Assembly: GCF_013314535.1 (NCBI RefSeq)
Contig: NZ_JABUAE010000004.1
Location: 62,001-126,000, forward strand
From: Bacillus sp. Xin1
GTDB taxonomy: Bacteria > Bacillota > Bacilli > Bacillales > Bacillaceae_G
Reading direction: 5' to 3'
Length of the DNA stretch: 64,000 bases
Shown here: positions 9,063 to 16,585 of the stretch, piece by piece
Numbering within the stretch: the stretch's first letter is position 1
How the letters are laid out: each line of letters opens with the position of its first letter
Position numbers and translations under genes: made by a program
Notes under the pieces: model-generated
The model's database searches: none
Seen by the model: the letters and a program-made list of their open reading frames with translations, nothing else
What the model was told of the DNA's origin: nothing

Positions 9063-9093
9063 AAACAAATTGAAGTGACACTTCAATTTGTTT
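9063..9093. promoter_or_regulatory. Perfect 15-bp palindrome, probable operator
   Basis: AAACAAATTGAAGTG (9063-9077) and CACTTCAATTTGTTT (9079-9093) are exact complements around one central base. There is no T-tail. The site lies between the divergent XRE-cupin regulator and the aldolase gene, about 37 bp after the predicted start site, a position suited to a road-block repressor. Binding by the neighbouring regulator is inferred. Confidence 0.65.
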
Positions 9094-9129
9094 TACTTTT
9101 AGTTAAATTTGGTTATGGGAGGAATAAAC

Positions 9130-10026
9130 ATGTATCAAACATTTAAAGGGGCATATCCAGTCATTATTACACCGATGAATCAAAATGAAGAGATTAATTG
9201 GGAAGGCTTGAAACAAAATATTGAGCACTTTATTCAAGAAGGTGTAGCAGGTTTAGTTGTGAACGGAAGTACGGGAGAGTTTGTTAGCTTAACAAAGGAA
9301 GAACGTTTTAGAGTTGTGGAAACAGCGGTGGAACAAATTAACGGACGTATCCCACTTCTTGTTGGAACGGCGGCTGAAACGACAAAAGAAGCAATTGAAT
9401 ATACAAAGCAAGCAGAAAGAGCTGGAGCAAGCGGTGCACTACTCATTAATTCATACTACGCTCATCCGAAAGAAGAAGAGATTTATGAACACTTTAAAGC
9501 AGTAGCGGAATCTGTTCAGTTTCCAATCATGATTTATAATAATCCATTTACATCTGGCGTGGATATTAGCACAGAAACGATTCTCCGCGTCGGACGTGAT
9601 GTAGAAAATATTACGCATGTAAAAGAATCGAGCGGTGATATTCGTAAAGTGCGTGATATTACAAGAAAAGGAAAAGGGGATATTGAAACATTCTGCGGTG
9701 CGGATGATTTAGTATTAGAGTCCTTTTTAGTTGGGGCAACAGGCTGGATTTCAGTTGCAGGTAACGCTGTGCCAAAACTTGTAACGGAACTGTTTGATGC
9801 TGCGCAAAATAAGGAACTAGAGAAGGCTTGGGGGCTATACGATAAAATTTTGCCGCTCTGTAGCTTTATTGAAGAATCAGGGAAGTATGTTCAAATCATT
9901 AAGAGGGTCATGGATTTAAAAGGGCAAGCTGGTGGTCCATCTCGTAAACCGCGCCTGCCATTAACAGAGGAAGAAGATCAAAAGTTACAAGGGATTTTAG
10001 AAAATCTATTAACATTACAAAAATAA
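9130..10026 (+). CDS. DapA/NanA-family class I aldolase or lyase (probably not DHDPS)
   Basis: I choose the ATG at 9130 (298 residues), 7 nt after GGGAGG. The TIM-barrel family features are present: GSTGEF pyruvate-binding loop, Tyr136 in IMIYNNP and the Schiff-base Lys165 in HVKESSGD. True dihydrodipicolinate synthases carry a Y-N-x-P-x-R-T motif whose Arg binds the carboxylate of aspartate semialdehyde; here it reads YNNPFTSG, without that Arg. A catabolic keto-acid lyase, dehydratase or deaminase is therefore likelier. The aldehyde dehydrogenase gene follows at 16 nt, suggesting that a semialdehyde or keto-acid product is oxidised next. Substrate unknown. Confidence 0.85.
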   Translation: MYQTFKGAYPVIITPMNQNEEINWEGLKQNIEHFIQEGVAGLVVNGSTGEFVSLTKEERFRVVETAVEQINGRIPLLVGTAAETTKEAIEYTKQAERAGASGALLINSYYAHPKEEEIYEHFKAVAESVQFPIMIYNNPFTSGVDISTETILRVGRDVENITHVKESSGDIRKVRDITRKGKGDIETFCGADDLVLESFLVGATGWISVAGNAVPKLVTELFDAAQNKELEKAWGLYDKILPLCSFIEESGKYVQIIKRVMDLKGQAGGPSRKPRLPLTEEEDQKLQGILENLLTLQK

Positions 10027-10042
10027 GAAGGGAGAGAGGAGT

Positions 10043-11527
10043 ATGCTAACGGCAAATCAAGATTTAAAACCGAAAGTTCAAGCGTTTCTAGATGGAAAAA
10101 AGGAATTATTCATCGATGGGAAGTTTGTTCCAGCGTTGAGCGGAAAAACATTTGATGTTTGGAATCCAGCGACAGAGGAAGTGCTTGCTGTCGTAAGTGA
10201 GGCCGGAGAAGAAGATGTGAATCTTGCAGTGAAAGCTGCACGCAAAGCTTTTGAAGAAGGAGCTTGGTCAAAAATCAGTGCGGCAGAACGAGCACATTTA
10301 ATTTACAAACTTGCAGATTTAATCGATGAGAATAAAGAAGAGTTAGCACAACTTGAGGCATTAGACAATGGAAAGCCGTATAAACAGGCACTTGAAGATG
10401 ATATTGCAGGTACGGTTGATCATTTCCGTTATTATGCAGGATGGGCGACGAAGATTCTTGGGCAAACAATCCCAATTTCACCAGAATATTTAAACTATAC
10501 ACGCCATGAACCGATTGGCGTTGTCGGGCAAATTATTCCGTGGAACTTTCCACTATTAATGGCTGCTTGGAAGTTAGGCGCAGCACTTGCAACAGGATGT
10601 ACAATTGTTCTGAAACCATCAGAGCAAACACCGCTCTCTCTCCTATATACAGCGCAGTTATTTAAAGAAGCTGGGTTCCCAGATGGTGTAGTCAATTTTG
10701 TACCTGGCTTTGGAGAAGGTGCTGGTGAGGCAATGGTGAATCATCCGGATATCGATAAAGTTGCTTTCACAGGATCAACTGTGATTGGAAAAGGGATTAT
10801 GCGTAAAGCAGCAGAAACGGCAAAGCACGTTACATTGGAACTTGGCGGGAAATCGCCGAACATTATTTTAGAAGATGCCGATCTTTCCAAGGCAATTCCA
10901 GGAGCATTCAACGGCATTATGTATAATCATGGACAAAACTGTAGTGCAGGTTCACGTGTATTGGTTCATCGTAAGCATTATGAAAAAGTTGTTCAAGAAT
11001 TAGGGGAAATGGCGAAGGAAGTGAAGTTAGGGCACGGATTAGACCCTGAAGTAGAAATGGGACCGCTCGTATCGAAGAAGCAACAAGAACGCGTACTGGC
11101 TTACATTAAGAGCGGCATAGAAGAAGGTGCAAAACTGGTAGCGGGCGGCGTGAAGGAATTTGAAAAAGGGTATTTTGTAGCGCCAACTGTATTTGCGGAT
11201 GTAACGGATAACATGAAAATTGCGCAAGAAGAAATCTTTGGCCCAGTTGTTTCAATCTTACCTTTTGATGAGATAGAAGAAGTCATTGAACGAGCAAACA
11301 ATACACGGTACGGCTTAGCAGCTGGTGTATGGACGGAAAATGTAAAGACAGCGCATCAAGTTGCGAATCAATTAAAAGCAGGTACAGTGTGGATTAATAG
11401 TTATAACTTAGAAAATGCTGCATCGCCATTTGGAGGATATAAACAATCTGGTATTGGCCGTGAAATGGGTTCGTATGCGCTTGATAATTATACGGAAGTG
11501 AAGAGTATTTGGGTGAATTTGGAGTAG
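10043..11527 (+). CDS. NAD(P)-dependent aldehyde dehydrogenase
   Basis: The 494-residue protein is a full-length ALDH. Catalytic Cys300 sits in NHGQNCSAGSR and general-base Glu266 in VTLELGGKSPN. The Rossmann-side motifs NPATEEVLA, PWNFPLLMAAWKLGAALA and GFTGST-type (VAFTGSTVIGK) are clear, as is the C-terminal SPFGGYKQSGIGREMG. It is the second gene of an operon with the DapA-like lyase (16-nt gap, GGGAGAGAGGAG RBS). Overall it resembles betaine-aldehyde and ketoglutarate-semialdehyde dehydrogenases, but sequence alone does not settle the substrate. Confidence 0.93.
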   Translation: MLTANQDLKPKVQAFLDGKKELFIDGKFVPALSGKTFDVWNPATEEVLAVVSEAGEEDVNLAVKAARKAFEEGAWSKISAAERAHLIYKLADLIDENKEELAQLEALDNGKPYKQALEDDIAGTVDHFRYYAGWATKILGQTIPISPEYLNYTRHEPIGVVGQIIPWNFPLLMAAWKLGAALATGCTIVLKPSEQTPLSLLYTAQLFKEAGFPDGVVNFVPGFGEGAGEAMVNHPDIDKVAFTGSTVIGKGIMRKAAETAKHVTLELGGKSPNIILEDADLSKAIPGAFNGIMYNHGQNCSAGSRVLVHRKHYEKVVQELGEMAKEVKLGHGLDPEVEMGPLVSKKQQERVLAYIKSGIEEGAKLVAGGVKEFEKGYFVAPTVFADVTDNMKIAQEEIFGPVVSILPFDEIEEVIERANNTRYGLAAGVWTENVKTAHQVANQLKAGTVWINSYNLENAASPFGGYKQSGIGREMGSYALDNYTEVKSIWVNLE

Positions 11528-11535
11528 TTTGAGAG

Positions 11536-11561
11536 AAGGATATGGATACCATATCCTTTTT
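11536..11561 (+). terminator. Terminator of the aldolase/ALDH operon
   Basis: 10-bp perfect stem AAGGATATGG / CCATATCCTT with a 3-nt loop and T-run, 9 nt after the stop. Confidence 0.85.
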
Positions 11562-11640
11562 CTATACAAAAATATATGTCTGTTTTTTGTTCAAAAAGGG
11601 AGGCTGAATGAGGTTAGGTGAGTTCCTGCTAACAGATGAA

Positions 11641-11686
11641 AAAAAGACTTATCCCTTCTTTAACAAAGAAGGGATAAGTCTTTTTT
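11641..11686. terminator. Strong second hairpin, bidirectional terminator type
   Basis: A 21-bp perfect stem with a 3-nt AAC loop and A/T tails on both sides. It lies 80 nt after the ALDH terminator and has no obvious gene of its own. A 31-codon ORF (11608-11703) with a good RBS runs through it. Confidence 0.8.
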
Positions 11687-11769
11687 TGGTGAATAAGAAA
11701 TAGGTAAATTATATTATTATGTAATATGGTTTTAATGGGATTATATTCAAATGCATAGGAGAGGGTTAT

Positions 11770-12198
11770 TTGAACGATACAGAAGCAAAAAACGAAATCA
11801 AAAAAAAGAAAAGAAGAGTAGGAATCCTATTACTTTCTTTGCTAGTCATTATAATAAGCTTTGGATATTGGAAATTTTTTAGTGTGCAAGGTGTTCCAAA
11901 AGGAGAATTGATTCGAACTGTGAAATCTCCCGATGGAAAACATGCTATAAAAACTTATTTTCATAACGCTGGATCATTAAGTGCGGATGCTGTTAGAGGA
12001 GAATTAGTTAACCTTAGTTCCAATTCTGCCAAAAATGTATATTGGAACTATCCAGATACAGATCCACACATTGAATGGAGAGATAAAGATAGAGTTAGAA
12101 TAGGAGATCAAACATTAGATATTTCAAAGAAAAAAACTTATGATTGGCGTGACGATAATAAGCATATAAAAGAATATCCAAAACAGTTTGTTCAGTAA
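11770..12198 (+). CDS. DUF5412-type membrane-anchored protein
   Basis: The 142-residue protein starts at TTG 11770, 6 nt after AGGAGAGGG. A lysine-rich cytoplasmic start (residues 9-15) is followed by one membrane segment at about 18-38 (VGILLLSLLVIIISFGYW), then a soluble extracellular domain with the family wording SPDGKHAIKTYFHNAGSLSADAVRGE, NVYWNYPDTDPHIEW and IGDQTLDISKKKTYDWR. Function is unknown. It stands alone and is likely displayed at the outer face of the membrane. The assignment to DUF5412 is from memory. Confidence 0.75.
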   Translation: MNDTEAKNEIKKKKRRVGILLLSLLVIIISFGYWKFFSVQGVPKGELIRTVKSPDGKHAIKTYFHNAGSLSADAVRGELVNLSSNSAKNVYWNYPDTDPHIEWRDKDRVRIGDQTLDISKKKTYDWRDDNKHIKEYPKQFVQ

Positions 12199-12240
12199 AT
12201 AGGATAGAACTACTTTGATCAAATAAAGCACAAGAGTAAC

Positions 12241-12290
12241 AAAAAGAGCTATCTTTTTTATATTAAGTGAGAAGATGGCTTTTTTCTTTT
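12241..12290. terminator. Terminator between DUF5412 gene and DUF3953 row
   Basis: AGCTATCTT / AAGATGGCT stem (one G-T pair) with T-runs; converging genes end on each side. Confidence 0.6.
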
Positions 12291-12517
12291 TATCTTAAAA
12301 GTATCGAAATTACAATGAAGAAGATAAAACCAGAAACAAAAAAGGAAGAGATTCCTATTACTTTTCTATTTGCTTTCAGTTCAGAAATGCCCATGATAAT
12401 GAACATACATGCGAGTGAAAGCTGCATGTAAGGAAGTATAGCGGCTTTAGTAAAATAGTAATAAACCCCGAGAACGATTGTAAGAAGTCCGAAAAAAATA
12501 CGTAATCCAATTAGCAT
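12290..12517 (-). CDS. YczI/DUF3953-type small membrane protein
   Basis: The 75-residue protein has three hydrophobic segments (about 3-20, 27-45 and 53-74) and a central charged motif ELKANRKVIG. It matches the small-membrane-protein family annotated as DUF3953 (YczI-like), function unknown. RBS AGGAGGGAC precedes the start. It is the last member of a minus-strand row with one decayed and one intact paralogue and a YtzI-like peptide. Confidence 0.65.
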   Translation of the reverse strand: MLIGLRIFFGLLTIVLGVYYYFTKAAILPYMQLSLACMFIIMGISELKANRKVIGISSFFVSGFIFFIVISILLR

Positions 12518-12542
12518 TGTGTCCCTCCTTCAAAAGATAATA

Positions 12543-12754
12543 TTAGCGGAGAAATTCTGATATAGCGACGAATAAAACGAGAGCTCCAACTAGAAAACAC
12601 ATTGTTCGCTTACTTTCTTTTGTTCACGTAATTCCTCGATGCTCATAGTGAAAGACATTAATCCTAAAGATAAACATATAAAGCAAAATGCCTCTGTTAT
12701 CAGTGATAAAGCTAATGCAATGAGTGCAAAGGTAATCCGAACACTCTTTAATAT
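12543..12754 (-). pseudogene. Decayed third DUF3953 paralogue
   Basis: A GGAGGGG RBS near 12760 leads to ATATTAAAG where an ATG is expected. From there the frame reads ILKSVRITFALIALALSLI... to IEELREQKKVSEQ and stops; shifting frame restores RTMCFLVGALVLFVAISEFLR and a stop at 12543. The hydrophobic pattern and the charged IEELREQKK motif match the two flanking paralogues (ELKANRK, QIKKKDPS). So both the start codon and the frame appear lost. Confidence 0.7.
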
Positions 12755-12781
12755 ATTAACCCCTCCGTAAGAAAACAGTCA

Positions 12782-13012
12782 TTACATCACATACTTTACT
12801 GCAAGAACAGCCCACACGAAAACTCCTGCTACCATACAAGTTAGGCCAGTACTTGGATCCTTCTTTTTGATTTGTTCAATCGCAATTATAAACATTAAGG
12901 TTCCAAGGAAAAATTGTGAAAGTGTAAGAAATGTATCATTCTGTGAAAATAGACTATATAGGGATACGATAATTACAATGAAAGCAGTGAGGAGGCGGAG
13001 TATAAGAAGCAT
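12782..13012 (-). CDS. YczI/DUF3953-type small membrane protein
   Basis: The 76-residue protein has three hydrophobic segments and the central charged motif AIEQIKKKDPS, paralogous to the protein at 12290-12517. Its ATG lies 1 nt after the stop of the upstream YtzI-like gene, so the two are co-transcribed and probably translationally coupled. Function unknown. Confidence 0.65.
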   Translation of the reverse strand: MLLILRLLTAFIVIIVSLYSLFSQNDTFLTLSQFFLGTLMFIIAIEQIKKKDPSTGLTCMVAGVFVWAVLAVKYVM

Positions 13013-13013
13013 A

Positions 13014-13163
13014 TTATAAATCCTTCTTTTTATTTGTTAGATAAGGATTATTCTCTGGTTTATCAACTGAATGTTTATATGAATACCCTTTATTAATTGT
13101 TAGTACAGAGAGAACTAACACGATAAGAACAATAATGACCCCGATAATTAATATTTTAATCAA
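13014..13163 (-). CDS. YtzI-like 49-residue membrane peptide
   Basis: A TTG start at 13163 follows a GGAGGGG RBS by 7 nt. The product has one N-terminal membrane helix (IKILIIGVIIVLIVLVLSVL) and a short hydrophilic tail beginning NKGYSYKHSVDKPENNPY. This resembles the YtzI peptide that lies near ytkC/ytkD in Bacillus, which fits the position here. Function unknown. It begins the DUF3953 row, with the next ATG 1 nt after its stop codon. Confidence 0.65.
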   Translation of the reverse strand: MIKILIIGVIIVLIVLVLSVLTINKGYSYKHSVDKPENNPYLTNKKKDL

Positions 13164-13270
13164 GCAGACCCCTCCTTTTCTCCATTTTATCATTAAACGA
13201 AACTTTGTTTTACATAATTTTGTAATTGTTGAAAAGAATAGAAGTTAAAAAGGTGAAAGAAGGGCGTTAT

Positions 13271-13588
13271 ATGGAGAACAAGAAAACTTATTATATATCA
13301 GTAGGAAATGGACAGATTTCGCAAGTGAAAACGGCAGATACGTATAGCTTTGAAATTCAGGCAAATGATGAGGAAATTATTCAGCTTCGGGAGTATTTTG
13401 ATCAAGCATACCGTGAAGACTTAGGCTCTTTTGTACGTTCTCACGTTCCATATGTTGAGTATCATCATGATTCAAATAATGATCGGTATGATGCTGAGCT
13501 GCAGAAAGCATATCAGATGATTTATGATTTAGGAAATCATGAAACGAAAGAATTAGTCGCGCAAATGGGAATAATCAATGGATTATAG
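13271..13588 (+). CDS. Conserved hypothetical protein (ytkC-position)
   Basis: I take the ATG at 13271 (105 residues), preceded by GAAAGAAGGGCG. The protein is soluble and acidic, begins MENKKTYYISVGNGQISQ, and has a helical middle (NDEEIIQLREYFDQAYREDLG) and a C-terminal QKAYQMIYDLGNHETKELVAQM segment. I do not recognise a catalytic motif. It precedes ytkD by 85 nt, as a similar small gene does in other Bacillus genomes. Confidence 0.65.
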   Translation: MENKKTYYISVGNGQISQVKTADTYSFEIQANDEEIIQLREYFDQAYREDLGSFVRSHVPYVEYHHDSNNDRYDAELQKAYQMIYDLGNHETKELVAQMGIINGL

Positions 13589-13673
13589 TTGGATAACATT
13601 ATGCATATGAATGCGAATTGTGCTACAATTTGTGGTAGGAAAAACTTGTAACCATCTATAGGGGAGTAATGGC

Positions 13674-14153
13674 ATGTACAAATTTAAAGATTATTACCAC
13701 AACACTGTACAATTATCGTTTGAACGTTACCCATTTTCTCCTGAGCCAAAGCATGTTTGGGTTGTATGCCGGTACGGGGATCAATGGTTATTAACGCATC
13801 ATTTACGTCGCGGTCTTGAATTTCCAGGTGGTAAAGTAGAAATTGGGGAAACACCGGAAGAAGCGGCAGTCAGGGAAGTTCATGAAGAAACCGGCGGCAT
13901 TGTTTCTGATTTAACTTACTTAGGACAATATAAAGTATCTGGAAAAGACAAAATAATCATTAAAAACATTTATTTCGCAACAATTAGTACAGTAGAAAAA
14001 CATACGCACTATGAAGAAACAAAAGGATCTGTTTTATTAAAAGAAATCCCTCATAACATTAAAACTGATAGGAAATTTAGCTTTATTATGCGCGATGATG
14101 TACTAGCGCGTACGATGAAACATATAGAAGAACTCGGCTGTTTTACGAAGTAA
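13674..14153 (+). CDS. ytkD: Nudix hydrolase, YtkD-type nucleoside triphosphatase
   Basis: The 159-residue protein has a complete Nudix box, GGKVEIGETPEEAAVREVHEETGG (GX5EX7REUXEEXGU pattern) at about residues 49-72. Length and surrounding sequence (FPGGKVEIGE, IYFATIS) match Bacillus YtkD, which hydrolyses 8-oxo-dGTP and other nucleoside triphosphates and limits oxidative mutagenesis. RBS GGGGAG lies 8-12 nt upstream. It has its own terminator. Confidence 0.85.
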   Translation: MYKFKDYYHNTVQLSFERYPFSPEPKHVWVVCRYGDQWLLTHHLRRGLEFPGGKVEIGETPEEAAVREVHEETGGIVSDLTYLGQYKVSGKDKIIIKNIYFATISTVEKHTHYEETKGSVLLKEIPHNIKTDRKFSFIMRDDVLARTMKHIEELGCFTK

Positions 14154-14172
14154 AGGAGCCGAGTTCTTTTTT
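14129..14172 (+). terminator. ytkD terminator
   Basis: AGAACTCGGCT / AGCCGAGTTCT stem with T-run. The left arm lies inside the last ytkD codons. Confidence 0.8.
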
Positions 14173-14173
14173 A

Positions 14174-14252
14174 TCCCGTAAAAGCCCGATTGGTTCAACT
14201 AATAATCAGTGGGCGATGAAGAAACCCCCACTGATTAAAGTTTCACTTTATA
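14174..14252 (+). repeat. bcr1-type repeat, 3'-half copy
   Basis: The sequence matches the last ~77 bp of the full bcr1 copy at 30383-30534 almost base for base, including the AATCAGTGGG...CCCACTGATT hairpin and the TTTCACTTTA end. The 5' half is missing. It lies between ytkD and the converging HAD gene, overlapping the latter's final codons. Confidence 0.8.
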
Positions 14253-14901
14253 GAAAAGATAGTACTTCAAGCAAATCTCTAGCCACACGAGAATGCTCAA
14301 ACCCCTCCCAAAATGAATCCTTCTTCCAAATAGTGGTAATGCCAGTATTTTCAGCTCCAATTACATCATTTTCAGGATGATCTCCAACGTAGATACATTC
14401 CTTCGCTGTTACATTTAATTGTTGAAGGGCACGTTCAAAGATAGCTGGATGAGGTTTCTTAATGCCTTCTGCTTCCGAAATAAGAATTGTATTTGTATAG
14501 GTATGTAGCTGTAAGGCACAAAGATTGTTCATCTGAAATTCGGTGAAGCCATTTGTGATAATTCCGATTGCGATATTTTGATTTTGCAGTTGTTGTAGCA
14601 ATTCATGCATATTTGGAAAAGGAATGCAGTGATTTTTGAATTCTGTTATGTAGTCATGCAGGAGTTGATCGGCTGTTAGAGTTGTAATGTTATATTCGTT
14701 GAGCAAAGTAGTATATACTTTATCCTTCCAAGTGTAGCCGTTATTATCAAGCTGAATGAAACGAGTGCAATACTCGTTTTTTTCTATCTCAGTAAAATGC
14801 TCTGCGTAACGTTCATATTGATCGCTAATAAAACTCTCCAAAGATTGACGTCGATCTAACAATGTTCCATCTAAATCAAACAGTACAGCGCGTATCATCA
14901 T
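14248..14901 (-). CDS. HAD-superfamily hydrolase, subfamily IA
   Basis: The 217-residue phosphatase has HAD motif I VLFDLDGTLLD (residues 6-16), motif II IGIITNG, and motif IV IYVGDHPENDVIGA with its acidic pair; the motif III lysine is in EGIKKPHPAIF. The cap domain of about 80 residues between motifs I and II fits subfamily IA (YjjG/YfnB type). RBS GAGGGGG precedes the start. Substrate unknown. Its final codons are formed by the bcr1 fragment. Confidence 0.88.
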   Translation of the reverse strand: MMIRAVLFDLDGTLLDRRQSLESFISDQYERYAEHFTEIEKNEYCTRFIQLDNNGYTWKDKVYTTLLNEYNITTLTADQLLHDYITEFKNHCIPFPNMHELLQQLQNQNIAIGIITNGFTEFQMNNLCALQLHTYTNTILISEAEGIKKPHPAIFERALQQLNVTAKECIYVGDHPENDVIGAENTGITTIWKKDSFWEGFEHSRVARDLLEVLSFL

Positions 14902-14956
14902 ACATTCCCCCTCAAAAAGTAAAAAACTCCCTAAAAATAATTATCGCATATTTGTC

Positions 14957-14971
14957 AGAAAATGATTATCA
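14957..14971. promoter_or_regulatory. Fur-box-like site
   Basis: AGAAAATGATTATCA matches the Bacillus 7-1-7 Fur consensus TGATAATNATTATCA at 12 of the 14 defined positions (mismatches at 1 and 4). It sits 33 nt upstream of the lipoprotein start at 15004 and could also affect the divergent HAD gene. Confidence 0.5.
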
Positions 14972-15003
14972 TATCTTTGTAGAATGGAATAATGGAGGAT
15001 TAT

Positions 15004-16128
15004 ATGGGAAAGATTTATGGAAGGCTATTATGTTTTATCTTAGTAATTGGTGTTACAGCAGGGTGCAGTAAAGAGGTAAGAGTTGCGGAAACGAAAGATA
15101 TATGCAAAACCGAAGGTGAATGTACGAAGCTTGGAGATGCTATGGTTCAAAAAGTATATAAAAAAATGGACAGTCTGTCTCAGCTGGAAGAACCAGAGGA
15201 AGATGTAAAAGGCTCGGAAGAAAATACAGAAGAGAACGCTGGAAAGAAAGACAACATGAAAGAAGCAGAACAGAAGAAAGATGATGATGAAAACTATTTC
15301 TTTTTAGCATCTTACTATATTAATGAGGAAGAAATCGTAGGTCCTTATTTTGAAAAACTAGATAAGAAGCGTTTACAGAAAATGTTTGCGGATGATATAG
15401 AAGCGAAGGAAGAAATAATTGAGCAGCATGAAGATAGAGATTATCATGAAACGCTGTGGGGAATTTATCGTACGTTAATTCCGTCTAAGTATCGAGAGAA
15501 TATAAAAGAATTTGATATTGTGACAGATGGATATGATGGAATTGTTGCTCATGTAACTCCTAGTATGGAGAATCCGAAAGATTGGGTGTTAAGTTTAGAT
15601 ACGCTTGATTCAGGTGTGAATATAGATGAAGTAATGAAGACATTAATACATGAGACTGCTCATGTATTAACGCTTAGTGATAAACAAATTCCAGTAGATG
15701 AAAAGTATGTAAAGGCATTTGAAGCGGAGAAAGATGTTTCTTCCTATCAAAATAAGTGTAAAAATCTTTTCTTGCAAGAAGGGTGCGCGAAAGCAGATTC
15801 GTATATTAACAAATTCTATGATTCTTTCTGGAAGCCAATTGAAAGTGAATGGAAAGAAAAGCAAATTGAAACAGATGAAGAGGCGCAAATACAATTTTTT
15901 GAAGAAAAGCATGATCAATTCGTTTCTGAGTATGGAACAACAAATGTAGCAGAGGATATTGCTGATACATTTACTGCATTCATTTTGCAAGATTCAAAGA
16001 AAGTGAAAGAGGGACAAGAACTGAAATATAAAAAGATGGCATTCTTTTATCAATATCCGGAGCTTGTCAAAATGAGAGCGGAAGTATTATCAGGATTATA
16101 TGAGATTTCGCGACAATTAAAAGAATAA
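15004..16128 (+). CDS. Lipoprotein with HExxH motif, putative zinc metalloprotease
   Basis: The ATG at 15004 follows GGAGG by 5 nt and gives 374 residues. A signal peptide ends in a lipobox (VIGVTAGC, Cys at about 22), so the product should be anchored outside the membrane. Residues 60-100 are a charged low-complexity linker. The conserved part carries HETAH (His216, Glu217, His220) and, about 100 residues on, AEDIADTF (Glu317), which resembles the third-ligand motif of secreted zinc peptidases. Cys pairs (about 35/41 and 254/262) may form disulfides. The Fur-box-like site upstream suggests iron-responsive expression. Protease activity is inferred from motifs only. Confidence 0.75.
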   Translation: MGKIYGRLLCFILVIGVTAGCSKEVRVAETKDICKTEGECTKLGDAMVQKVYKKMDSLSQLEEPEEDVKGSEENTEENAGKKDNMKEAEQKKDDDENYFFLASYYINEEEIVGPYFEKLDKKRLQKMFADDIEAKEEIIEQHEDRDYHETLWGIYRTLIPSKYRENIKEFDIVTDGYDGIVAHVTPSMENPKDWVLSLDTLDSGVNIDEVMKTLIHETAHVLTLSDKQIPVDEKYVKAFEAEKDVSSYQNKCKNLFLQEGCAKADSYINKFYDSFWKPIESEWKEKQIETDEEAQIQFFEEKHDQFVSEYGTTNVAEDIADTFTAFILQDSKKVKEGQELKYKKMAFFYQYPELVKMRAEVLSGLYEISRQLKE

Positions 16129-16134
16129 AAGTAG

Positions 16135-16169
16135 AAAAAGCAACCAAAATATAATTAGGTTGCTTTTTT
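16135..16169 (+). terminator. Terminator after the lipoprotein gene
   Basis: AAAAAGCAACC / GGTTGCTTTTT stem and T-run just after the stop codon. Confidence 0.85.
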
Positions 16170-16296
16170 ACGTAGAAGAAGGAACAAGAGCTTTCAAATA
16201 GAATAGAGTATAAAAGGATTAATTGTCACAAAATTGACACAATTATAATATACATAGTAGAGATGTAATGAATTTATTCTCAAGGGGGTAGATCGT

Positions 16297-16524
16297 ATGA
16301 AAACCATTCTTGCTATTGCTGGTCTTATTTGGGTCATGTCGCATGGGTTTCCGATTTTCGAGGGAGAGAAAATTCGTACAGCGTTAAATAAACAATTTAA
16401 GCAGTATCATGTTATAGATCGAAAAGATAACATTGTAACAGTGCGTGTGAAAGATTGTTTTCATACGGTCACGACTCAAGGAAGTACTGTCGTTAACGAT
16501 ACAAAAGTATGTGACCAACAATGA
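16297..16524 (+). CDS. Small secreted or membrane-anchored hypothetical protein
   Basis: The 75-residue product starts after AAGGGGGTAG. An N-terminal hydrophobic stretch (MKTILAIAGLIWVMSHGFPIF) is followed by a small basic domain with two cysteines (DCFHTV and KVCDQQ) that could pair outside the cell. I recognise no family. It is a single-gene unit with a shared terminator downstream. Confidence 0.65.
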   Translation: MKTILAIAGLIWVMSHGFPIFEGEKIRTALNKQFKQYHVIDRKDNIVTVRVKDCFHTVTTQGSTVVNDTKVCDQQ

Positions 16525-16540
16525 ATCCAATTTATAATAA

Positions 16541-16585
16541 AAAAAGAAGCTGACTCCGGCATATGATTTGGAGTTAGCTTCTTTT
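16541..16585. terminator. Bidirectional terminator
   Basis: AAGAAGCTGACTCC / GGAGTTAGCTTCTT stem (one G-T pair) with A and T tails, between the converging small gene and the ytlD-type permease gene, whose last codons overlap it. Confidence 0.8.

Noticed and set aside
9130-10026. Calling the gene dapA (dihydrodipicolinate synthase)
   Set aside because: The Arg of the Y-N-x-P-x-R-T motif is absent and the operon partner is an aldehyde dehydrogenase, so a catabolic role is likelier.
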